Positions 1-6,154 of a stretch of DNA of 10,785 nt are shown here, piece by piece. Source of the DNA: Acidobacteriota bacterium (GTDB taxonomy: Bacteria; Acidobacteriota; Terriglobia; Terriglobales; Acidobacteriaceae). The notes below the pieces were generated by a model. That model saw only the letters and a list, made by a program, of their open reading frames with translations, did no database searches and was not told where the DNA came from. The stretch spans positions 1-10,785 of the forward strand of contig JAKAAZ010000115.1 in the NCBI GenBank assembly GCA_021802085.1, in the 5' to 3' direction. Position numbers and translations under genes: made by a program. The number at the start of each line of letters is the position of its first letter. The stretch's first letter is position 1.

Positions 1-416
1 CTCGTTTCGATCGGCTCCTGCTGCTTTCGCGCGTTATCGACCGTCTCAGCCTCCGGATAAGCGTGTAACGAGGCTACATCTGCGTTCACTGCACGTTGCG
101 ACCTGGTGGGTTGCGCATACTCCTTTCTGAGCATGTTGTCGGAGGGCTTCATCGTCTCGCTCTCGCTCCACGACGCCTCCCAAGCTACAAGGCTTGAGCC
201 TTTTGGCCTTGGCCGGACTTGCACCGGCTGGTTAATGTGTCCTTGGCTGGACACGCCAAACGGTCACGGTACTAGAAGAACCCCAGCCCGATTGCCCACC
301 AATTTTGCCGCGCGTGGCACCCTCCCGCCTCGCGGCGACGCCCTTGCGCTTCGCTATCACTTCTCCTCCATCAGGACGTGAAGAGGACTTCCACCCCCAA
401 GCTGTCATTCATGCAC
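1..416 (-). mobile_element. 5' portion of a group II intron (domain I region), truncated by the window edge
   Basis: Read on the minus strand, this stretch has the look of a bacterial group II intron 5' end. It begins GTGCAT at 416, close to the GUGYG consensus but with A at position 5. GGTGGAAGTCC follows shortly after, then GCCGGTGCAAGTCCGGC (about 210-226), a hairpin around the GUGCAAGUCC-type motif typical of domain I. GATGAAGCCCTCCGACA (about 137-153) is also intron-like. No convincing protein frame is present, as expected, because the intron-encoded reverse transcriptase/maturase normally starts some 500-600 nt in, which would be past the left edge. The intron points left, in the same direction as hemW-ltaE, and lies downstream of ltaE. 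Candidate exon-binding sites at intron nt about 229-233 and 294-299 can pair with the flanking exon. The 3' end, domain V and the enzyme are not visible, so subclass and intactness are unknown. A non-intron structured RNA is the main alternative. Confidence 0.7.
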
Positions 417-428
417 AGAGTACAGCTC
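417..428 (-). other. Candidate intron-binding sites IBS1/IBS2 in the 5' exon
   Basis: Immediately upstream of the proposed intron start (minus strand) the exon reads GAGCTG then TACTCT. TACTCT (422-417) can pair with GGAGTA at 123-118: six pairs, one of them G-U. GAGCTG (428-423) can pair with TAGCTT at 188-183: six pairs, two of them G-U. The two partners lie about 294 and 229 nt into the intron, near where EBS1 and EBS2 sit in well-studied introns such as Ll.LtrB. Six-base matches can arise by chance, so this is supportive rather than decisive. Confidence 0.45.
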
Positions 429-432
429 CAGC

Positions 433-452
433 GGCACGCCTGAAGTCGTGCC
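433..452. repeat. Small palindromic repeat (GGCACG...CGTGCC hairpin)
   Basis: GGCACG (433-438) and CGTGCC (447-452) form a 6-bp stem around an 8-nt loop. It resembles a GGCACGACT/AGTCGTGCC palindrome that I associate with Acidobacteriota intergenic regions, with one arm changed by a substitution. It is followed directly by the CCTGATACA repeat, and on the minus strand it lies 16 nt before the proposed intron insertion point. There is no U-tract, so it is not a convincing intrinsic terminator. Confidence 0.6.
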
Positions 453-514
453 CTGATACAGAGCCGAAATTCATTACGACGTAAGCGTGCCCTGATACAA
501 GGCCGAAAATCATT
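447..514. repeat. Two imperfect direct repeats of 29 nt at a 39-nt period
   Basis: Copy A covers 447-475 and copy B covers 486-514. Both begin CGTGCCCTGATACA and differ at only three positions. The 10-nt gap and the end of copy A contain a small palindrome, TTACG-A-CGTAA (474-484). The unit looks like a piece of a dispersed intergenic element. Two copies are too few, and too imperfect, to call a CRISPR array. Confidence 0.75.
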
Positions 515-546
515 TCTTTAACGGATTTAAGACTCAGGACACTAGG
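512..546. repeat. Dispersed repeat, copy 1 (also at 8796-8830)
   Basis: This 35-nt stretch matches 8796-8830 at 27 of 35 positions, including an identical core AGACTCAGGACAC. It overlaps the last bases of ltaE: the TAG stop (544-542, minus strand) is inside the repeat. Both copies lie at the 3' end of a minus-strand gene and in the same orientation relative to it. Confidence 0.65.
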
Positions 547-1624
547 CCTGCGACAATTCCTCGACGATCTGCGCCGCGGCGTACTCGCACTGGGCGCGAT
601 CGACGTCATGATGCGTCACCATGCGAACTGCGCTCGGCCCCACGTTCCCGGCGAGAACGCCGCGCCGTTTCAGTCCGGCCACCAACTCCGGCGCGCCTTT
701 GCCGCCGGTCAGTTGGAATCGAACGATGTTCGTCTGCACACTTGCCAGGTCGATGGCGATGCTGGGAATCCGGGCCAGGGTTTCCGCCAGCAGCCGGGCA
801 TTGCGATGATCTTCTTCCAGCCGCTCCGTCATGGTTTCCAGCGCCACCAGGCCAGCAGCCGCCAGCACGCCCACCTGTCGCATCCCTCCGCCGAGCGCCT
901 TGCGAATGATTCTCGCCTGATGGATCAGTTTTTGCGAGCCCACCAGCATGGAACCCACTGGAGCGCACAGGCCTTTCGAGAGGCAGAACATGACCGTATC
1001 GAAGCCGCGCGTGAGTTCCACAACGCCGACGCCAAGATAGGTGGCCGCATTGAAAATCCGCGCGCCATCCAGATGCAGCGGAATGCCCGCATCTTTGGCG
1101 CCGGCCCAGATTTCCCGCAGCACCGGCAACGGAGTGACAGCGCCGCCGCCCATGTTGTGCGTATTTTCGAGCGCGATCAAGCCCGTTTGCGCGCGATAGT
1201 AGAGGTTGGGCGCAATCGCCGATTTGATTTGCTGCCACGTCAGAACCCCGTGATCTCCCGCAACCGTTCGCGGCATACATCCGGAAAACGCCGACATCGT
1301 GGCCATCTCCCAGTCCACCACGTGCGAGTGCGCCTCGCAGATTACTTCCTGGCCGTGGTGCGTGTGCAGGCGAATGCCAACCTGGTTGCCCATGGTGCCG
1401 GTGGGCACAAACATGGCGGCTTCGCGCTCAAACATTTCCGCGGCGCGCTGCTCCAGCCGGTTGACCGTCGGGTCTTCGCCGTACACATCGTCGCCGACTT
1501 CCGCCTCCGCCATGGCCTTGCGCATCGCCGGGGTCGGCCTGGTCACGGTATCGCTGCGTAAATCGATCACGCCTACGGGCCGCGACGATTGGATTGCTTC
1601 TCTTTCGGCAGTCTCGGTACTCAC
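542..1624 (-). CDS. ltaE: Low-specificity L-threonine aldolase
   Basis: A PLP-dependent enzyme of the beta-eliminating lyase/threonine aldolase family (fold type I). It cleaves L-threonine or allo-threonine to glycine and acetaldehyde in the cytoplasm. The predicted protein has 360 aa, slightly longer than the roughly 330-345 aa usual in the family because of an N-terminal tail. Visible landmarks are DLRSDTVTRPTPAM (21-34), GDDVYGEDPTVN (44-55), PTGTMGN (74-80), ENTHNMGGG (153-161), HLDGAR (184-189) with the Asp and Arg that contact PLP, and LSKGLCAPVGS (215-225), whose Lys217 should form the Schiff base. I chose the GTG start at 1624 because it overlaps the hemW stop as GTGA, has AAGGAG 7 nt upstream, and leaves a short tail before the family core. 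An ATG much further upstream would run deep into hemW. The gene is probably translationally coupled to hemW. The family call is very secure; the substrate (L- versus allo-threonine) is not determined. Confidence 0.95.
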   Translation of the reverse strand: MSTETAEREAIQSSRPVGVIDLRSDTVTRPTPAMRKAMAEAEVGDDVYGEDPTVNRLEQRAAEMFEREAAMFVPTGTMGNQVGIRLHTHHGQEVICEAHSHVVDWEMATMSAFSGCMPRTVAGDHGVLTWQQIKSAIAPNLYYRAQTGLIALENTHNMGGGAVTPLPVLREIWAGAKDAGIPLHLDGARIFNAATYLGVGVVELTRGFDTVMFCLSKGLCAPVGSMLVGSQKLIHQARIIRKALGGGMRQVGVLAAAGLVALETMTERLEEDHRNARLLAETLARIPSIAIDLASVQTNIVRFQLTGGKGAPELVAGLKRRGVLAGNVGPSAVRMVTHHDVDRAQCEYAAAQIVEELSQA

Positions 1625-2871
1625 GCTCCTACTCCTTGCTCTTGCAGTGGGTTTGCCGCTGTCTCCTGCTCCGGCAGCACGCCCAGAAATCGCGCGAACA
1701 CATCGTTCGAAAACAGGCGTCCGCACGGGGTCAGGCGCACTGTATCGTCCTCGCGTTCGAGCAGGCCCTGCTGCTCACAGTCGAACAGTATCGATTGAAA
1801 CATGGGCGTGGCCGCTTCGCCGAACCGCCGCTCCATGGACCGAAGCGAGACGCCGCCGGTCAGTCGCAGTCCCAGGAACCACGCTTCCTCCAGCGCCTCC
1901 GCTGTTGACACGGGAGTGATGGTTTCCAATTCGCCGCAGCTCCGGCTGGGGTCCAGATACATGGTCAGATCGTCGGTTGTGCCCACGCGGATTGCGCGTC
2001 CATCTGTCGTCGGCAAGAACGAATGCGCATCCAGGCCAAACCCCACATACGGCTGGAGCGTCCAGTACTTCAGATTATGGCGCGACTCGTGTCCGGCGCG
2101 CGCGAAGTTTGAAATCTCATAGTGCGCAATCCCGGCGGCGGCGAATCGCTCGCAGGCCTCGGTGTACATCTCGGCAATCGTCTGCTCGTTGGGCACCATC
2201 CCCACGCCGTAGCGCGTGCCTCCGGCGATCATCTCGCGGCCCAGGCGAGAATCCTCGTCCACGTCGAGCATGTAGACGCTCAGGTGCGGGACGCCGGTCG
2301 CAATGGCTTCGGCGAGCGAGACATTCCAGCTTTCGCGGGTCTGATGCGGCAGGCCGGCGATCAGGTCCACGTTGATGTCGTCCATCCCTGCTGCGCGGAG
2401 CCGTTCGATTTCCTTCAGCGTAATTCCCCGCGTGTGCAGGCGGCCGACCGCCGCTGCTTCCTGGTCCACAAACGATTGCACGCCCAGGCTGACGCGGTTG
2501 AACCTCAGGCCCGGGATGGATTGCAGCAGGTCTTCACTCAATTGGCCGGGCGCGCATTCCAGCGTGATTTCCGCAGAAGAGGTGAAAGAAAACACTTCTT
2601 GCAGCGCTTGCATGATCTGCCGCATCTGTTCAGGAGAGAGCAGACTCGGCGTGCCTCCGCCGAAATACAATGAATCCGCAATTTCCGGTAGCTTGGCTCC
2701 CCATGCATCCGCACGCTCGGGAATCGCGCGGATGTCCGCCGTCAACATGTCTATGTATGCGGCCATTCGCTCGCTGCCAAATACCCCGGAGGCGAAGTTG
2801 CAGTAGCTGCACTTGGCGCGGCAGAACGGGATGGATATGTACACTCCGAGGATGGACGCTGGATTGGACAT
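1621..2871 (-). CDS. hemW: HemW-type radical SAM protein (heme chaperone; formerly annotated as HemN-like coproporphyrinogen oxidase)
   Basis: A radical SAM protein of 416 aa. The cluster-binding motif is CRAKCSYCNF, with Cys17, Cys21 and Cys24 for the 4Fe-4S cluster. The residue after the motif is Phe, where true HemN has an extra Cys (CxxxCxxCxC), which points to HemW rather than coproporphyrinogen III dehydrogenase. YFGGGTPS (69-76) is the SAM-binding GGE-like region. HYEISNFARAG is followed by RHNLKYW, containing the HNxxYW motif (265-270) characteristic of HemW. A HemN_C-like winged region occupies about 325-390. HemW binds heme and is thought to deliver it to respiratory enzymes; it lacks oxidase activity in the studied homologues. 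The ATG at 2871 is preferred because IxIPFC begins within 16 residues, as is usual; GGGAG lies 12-16 nt upstream. It is the first gene of a two-gene unit with ltaE and is divergent from the ABC exporter gene. The metabolic link to ltaE is not obvious. Confidence 0.93.
   Translation of the reverse strand: MSNPASILGVYISIPFCRAKCSYCNFASGVFGSERMAAYIDMLTADIRAIPERADAWGAKLPEIADSLYFGGGTPSLLSPEQMRQIMQALQEVFSFTSSAEITLECAPGQLSEDLLQSIPGLRFNRVSLGVQSFVDQEAAAVGRLHTRGITLKEIERLRAAGMDDINVDLIAGLPHQTRESWNVSLAEAIATGVPHLSVYMLDVDEDSRLGREMIAGGTRYGVGMVPNEQTIAEMYTEACERFAAAGIAHYEISNFARAGHESRHNLKYWTLQPYVGFGLDAHSFLPTTDGRAIRVGTTDDLTMYLDPSRSCGELETITPVSTAEALEEAWFLGLRLTGGVSLRSMERRFGEAATPMFQSILFDCEQQGLLEREDDTVRLTPCGRLFSNDVFARFLGVLPEQETAANPLQEQGVGA
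1626..1637 (-). promoter_or_regulatory. Ribosome binding site that decides the ltaE start
   Basis: On the minus strand AAGGAG (1637-1632) is followed by a second AGGAG (1630-1626), just before GTGAGT at 1624. The spacing of 7 nt from AAGGAG is near ideal and supports the GTG start over upstream in-frame ATGs. The site lies inside the last codons of hemW. Confidence 0.75.
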
Positions 2872-2949
2872 GACCGGCTGTTTCTCTCCCACGAAACGGT
2901 TGCGGGTACAGCATTTCTTCGCCGATGCGGAGAAATGAAGGAAACTTCG

Positions 2950-2955
2950 TACAAT
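2950..2955 (+). promoter_or_regulatory. Candidate -10 element (TACAAT) for the ABC-lpxB operon
   Basis: TACAAT matches the sigma-70 -10 consensus at five of six positions. I see no good -35 box 16-18 nt upstream. A transcript from it would start only about 5 nt before the ATG at 2967, implying a nearly leaderless mRNA. That agrees with the lack of a well-placed Shine-Dalgarno there; the nearest AAGGAAA is over 20 nt upstream. The extended string TACAATAGCA recurs upstream of the 61-aa gene. Assigned by inspection only. Confidence 0.3.
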
Positions 2956-2966
2956 AGCAGTGTCGC

Positions 2967-4907
2967 ATGGCAGATACACAACAGAGCACGCAGCAACACG
3001 ACGACGATGTGATCGGGAAAGCGTACGACGGTCGCCTGATGCGGCGGCTGCTGACGTACCTGCGCCCGTACCGACTGCAGGTGGCTATCTCGCTGGTCGC
3101 CATTCTGCTCAAGGCCTTGTCGGACATCCTCGGCCCGTACCTGACGAAAGTCGCCATCGATTTGTATATGACCCAGCCCGCCGGGTCGCACGGCTCCCTG
3201 CTGGCGCGGCACCTCAGCCGCAACGCGATTACGGGCATCACGGAAATTGCCGGCATTTATCTTGGCTCGCTGGCATTCTGTTACCTGCTGGAATTTGTGC
3301 AGACCTACCTGATGCAGTGGACCGGGCAAAAGGTGATGTACGACCTGCGCAGCCAGATCTTCCGCCACATCCAGCGCATGCACGTGGCATTTTTCGACCG
3401 CAACCCGACCGGCCGCCTGGTGACCCGCGTGACCAGCGATGTGGATGCGCTGAATGAGATGTTCACCTCCGGCGTGGTCTCGATTTTTGAGGATGTGCTG
3501 GTGCTGGCCGGCATCGTGTTCGTGATGCTGCGCATGAACTGGTGGCTGGCGTTGCTGGCGTTCTCCGTGATTCCGTTCATCCTGATCGCCACCCAGATCT
3601 TTCGCAAATATGTGCGCGAGTCTTACCGCCGCATTCGCACCACGATTGCGCGCATCAATTCCTACCTGCAGGAACATGTGAGCGGGATGAGCGTGGTGCA
3701 GTTGTTCAACCGCGAGGAGCGCGCGTTTCAGGACTTCGAGAAAGTGAATTTGCAGTACATGCGGGCCTTCAAGGACGCGATCATGGCCTACGCGCTCTAT
3801 TATCCGGTGGTGGAAATTCTCAGCTCCATCGCCATCGCCATCATTCTGTGGATGGGCGGCGGCGGCGTGCTGCGCGGCGCGGTATCGCTGGGCGTGCTGG
3901 TGGCCTTCATCCAGTATTCGCAGCGCTTCTTCCGTCCCATTCAGGACCTCAGCGACAAATACAACATTCTGCAAGCCGCCATGGCCGCCAGTGAGCGCGT
4001 CTTCAAACTGCTCGACACGCCCGCGGAAATTGTGTCGCCGGTCCATGCGCAAACCGGGGATGGTTCCGGGCGCATTGAATTCCGCCACGTCTGGTTCACC
4101 TACCAGCGGCTCGATGACGCCATGCGAGAGCGCCTGCGCGAAAGCACGGCCCCGGAGAAGGAGCATGTCGAATGGGTGCTGCGCGATGTCAGCTTCACCA
4201 TTGAGCCGGGAGAGACGGCGGCCATCGTCGGACACACCGGCGCGGGCAAAACCACGCTGAGCAGCCTGATGATGCGTTTCTACGACGTCCAGCGCGGCGC
4301 AATTCTGATTGAAGGCATCGATGTGCGCGACTGGAATGTGCAGGAACTCCGCCGCCGTTTTGCCGTGGTGTTGCAGGACCCGGTGCTGTTCACCGGGACC
4401 GTGACGACCAACATCCGCCTGGGGACCGAGCGAATTACCGAAGCGGAGATTGAAAGCGCGGCTGACCAGGTGAATGTCGGCGACTACATCCGCTCGCTGC
4501 CAGAAGGATTTGACGAGCCGGTGCGCGAGGGCGGCAGCACGCTGTCCACCGGCCAGAAACAGCTCATCAACTTTGCCCGCGCCCTGGCGCACAATCCACG
4601 CATTCTCATTCTGGATGAGGCCACCTCCAGCGTGGATACGGAGACCGAGCTGCGCGTCCGCTCCGCGCTGACGCGGCTGGTCACGGGCCGCACATCGGTG
4701 GTGGTGGCGCACCGGCTCTCGACGATTCAGAGAGCCAATCGCATTCTGGTCATGCACAAGGGCCAGTTGCGGGAGATTGGCACGCATCAGGAACTGCTGG
4801 CGCAGCACGGACTCTACTGGAAGCTGTACCGTCTGCAATATAAAGATCAGGAGATTCCGGACGCGGCGATCCATCCCAGCGGCGAGCTCGCCGTGACCGG
4901 CGATTGA
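2967..4907 (+). CDS. ABC exporter, fused transmembrane and ATPase half-transporter (MsbA/MdlB-like)
   Basis: A 646-aa half-transporter of the type I exporter family with an N-terminal membrane domain and a C-terminal ATPase; it should work as a dimer in the inner membrane. Six hydrophobic segments are visible at about 37-57, 88-116, 170-190, 192-212, 271-300 and 306-325, followed by the ATPase (about 368-620). ATPase motifs are complete: Walker A GHTGAGKT (422-429), Q-loop Gln470, signature LSTGQ (526-530, Thr replacing the first Gly of LSGGQ), Walker B ILILDE (546-551) with catalytic Glu551, D-loop SSVD (554-557) and switch His582. A charged insert (about 381-402) separates the FTY A-loop region from VLRDVSF. 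The gene is followed after 17 bases by lpxB, so lipid A or another lipid is a plausible cargo, with MsbA the known precedent. The sequence style (GHTGAGKT, LSTGQ) is closer to the MdlB/YheH-like group, so drug or peptide export cannot be excluded. The start lacks a clear RBS; Met25 is an alternative. Confidence 0.92.
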   Translation: MADTQQSTQQHDDDVIGKAYDGRLMRRLLTYLRPYRLQVAISLVAILLKALSDILGPYLTKVAIDLYMTQPAGSHGSLLARHLSRNAITGITEIAGIYLGSLAFCYLLEFVQTYLMQWTGQKVMYDLRSQIFRHIQRMHVAFFDRNPTGRLVTRVTSDVDALNEMFTSGVVSIFEDVLVLAGIVFVMLRMNWWLALLAFSVIPFILIATQIFRKYVRESYRRIRTTIARINSYLQEHVSGMSVVQLFNREERAFQDFEKVNLQYMRAFKDAIMAYALYYPVVEILSSIAIAIILWMGGGGVLRGAVSLGVLVAFIQYSQRFFRPIQDLSDKYNILQAAMAASERVFKLLDTPAEIVSPVHAQTGDGSGRIEFRHVWFTYQRLDDAMRERLRESTAPEKEHVEWVLRDVSFTIEPGETAAIVGHTGAGKTTLSSLMMRFYDVQRGAILIEGIDVRDWNVQELRRRFAVVLQDPVLFTGTVTTNIRLGTERITEAEIESAADQVNVGDYIRSLPEGFDEPVREGGSTLSTGQKQLINFARALAHNPRILILDEATSSVDTETELRVRSALTRLVTGRTSVVVAHRLSTIQRANRILVMHKGQLREIGTHQELLAQHGLYWKLYRLQYKDQEIPDAAIHPSGELAVTGD

Positions 4908-4924
4908 GCCGCCACGAACCCATC

Positions 4925-6154
4925 ATGACCTCCACTCCAAACATTTTTCTTTCAGTCGGCGAGGCCAGCGGAGAACTCTACGGCGCCATGCTGATCGAGG
5001 CGGTACGCGCCGCGCGACCGGACGCCAGATTCTTCGGCCTGGGCGGGAAGGCCATGGAAACCGCGGGATGCGAGTGCGTGGTACGCACGGAAGACATCGC
5101 GGTCATGGGCATCACCGAAGTGCTGCGCCACATGCCGCGGATTTATGGCGAGTATCGGCGGCTGTTGCGCAGCATCCGCGCACGCAAACCGGATGTCGCG
5201 GTGCTGATCGATTTTCCCGATGTGAATTTTCGCCTGGCGCGCGAGTTAAAAAAACTGGGCATTCCCGTCCTTTATTTTGTCAGCCCTCAACTCTGGGCCT
5301 GGAAGCAATACCGTGTCCGCTGGGTGCGAGAGCGCGTGAGCAAGATGCTCGTCATCTTTCCGTTTGAGGAAAAATATTATCGCGAGCACGGGGTGGATGT
5401 GGAGTTTGTCGGTCACCCGCTCGCCGACCTTCCGCTGCCTTCGATCTCGCGCCAGGACTTTGCCAATCGGCACGGGCTGGATCCATCGAAAGAGTGGATA
5501 GGATTGCTGCCAGGCAGCCGCGCCAAGGAATTGCGCCACAACCTTCCGGTGATGATTGCAGCGGCCAATCTACTGGGAAAATCCTATGAATATGTCTTGC
5601 CGGCCGCCGCCACGCTCGATCCGGAATGGATCCAGATGATGGTCGCGCAAAGCCGTCCTGCGCAACACGGAGTGGGCGTTGCGATTCGCGTCGTGAAGGA
5701 TGCACGCGCCACGCTGTACCACGCGCGTGCCAGCGTCGTGGCCAGCGGAACGGCCACGGTGGAAGCCGCGCTCATCGGGAATCCATTCATCGCGGTCTAT
5801 CGACTGTCGAAGTTCAGCTATGCGGCGGCCAGCAGGCTGGTCGATCTGCCGCATGTCGCCATGGCCAATCTGATTGCCGGAAAGCGCATCGTTCCCGAAC
5901 TGATCCAGGAGGAATTTACGGCGGAAAAGGTCGCGTCCTCGCTTCAACCGTTACTTGAAGAAAGCGACGCCAGATTGAACATGATCCGGGAGCTTGCCGG
6001 CGCTCGCAATGCGCTGCGCAGAGATACGGATGGCGGATTGGACGCGAAGAAAACGACCGCGATCGATCGCGCATCGGAGTGGGTCCTGCGTTTCTTGAAT
6101 GGCGCCAGTTCCGCTTCCATGGCATCGCAACCCGAGCCACATGTGCATGTATGA
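4925..6154 (+). CDS. lpxB: Lipid-A-disaccharide synthase
   Basis: A GT19-family glycosyltransferase that joins UDP-2,3-diacylglucosamine and 2,3-diacylglucosamine-1-phosphate (lipid X) into the lipid A disaccharide at the cytoplasmic face of the inner membrane. The predicted protein has 409 aa, close to family size plus a short variable tail. Landmarks are SVGEASGELYGA (10-21), DFPDVNFRLA (96-105) with Asp96 at the position of the essential E. coli Asp98, SPQLWAWK (120-127), VGHPLAD (162-168), LLPGSRAKE (194-202) with Arg199 corresponding to E. coli Arg201, SGTATVE (274-280), and the membrane-associated region around SKFSYAAASRL. I chose ATG 4925 because IFLSVGEASGE starts a few residues in, as in other LpxB proteins. 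An in-frame TTG at 4904 overlapping the ABC stop (TTGA) would add seven residues and cannot be excluded. No strong RBS is seen, so translational coupling to the ABC gene is likely. Its stop overlaps the next gene as ATGA. Confidence 0.95.
   Translation: MTSTPNIFLSVGEASGELYGAMLIEAVRAARPDARFFGLGGKAMETAGCECVVRTEDIAVMGITEVLRHMPRIYGEYRRLLRSIRARKPDVAVLIDFPDVNFRLARELKKLGIPVLYFVSPQLWAWKQYRVRWVRERVSKMLVIFPFEEKYYREHGVDVEFVGHPLADLPLPSISRQDFANRHGLDPSKEWIGLLPGSRAKELRHNLPVMIAAANLLGKSYEYVLPAAATLDPEWIQMMVAQSRPAQHGVGVAIRVVKDARATLYHARASVVASGTATVEAALIGNPFIAVYRLSKFSYAAASRLVDLPHVAMANLIAGKRIVPELIQEEFTAEKVASSLQPLLEESDARLNMIRELAGARNALRRDTDGGLDAKKTTAIDRASEWVLRFLNGASSASMASQPEPHVHV

Noticed and set aside
106..381. A 91-codon plus-strand open frame within the intron-like region
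   Set aside because: No recognisable protein features. The stretch is better explained as structured intron RNA on the minus strand.
447..514. Possible CRISPR array
   Set aside because: Only two imperfect repeats with a 10-nt gap; no spacer-sized gaps and no cas genes.
608..1561. A 317-codon plus-strand open frame opposite ltaE
   Set aside because: Antisense shadow: His/Arg-rich, no motif, no RBS, and ltaE motifs are unambiguous on the other strand.
1625..1726. Longer ltaE frame starting at an ATG at 1726
   Set aside because: It adds 34 unconserved Arg-rich residues that overlap hemW; the GTG at 1624 has a strong RBS and stop/start coupling.
2751..4874. A 707-codon open frame on the minus strand opposite the ABC exporter gene
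   Set aside because: It mirrors the codon pattern of the exporter, is rich in His, Gln and Arg as expected of a GC-rich antisense frame, overlaps hemW, and shows no family motif. The plus strand has complete ABC motifs.
6079..6150. Upstream in-frame start for the M1-like protein
   Set aside because: It would overlap lpxB by about 76 nt and place 24 residues ahead of a good signal peptide; the ATGA-coupled start at 6151 is more natural.
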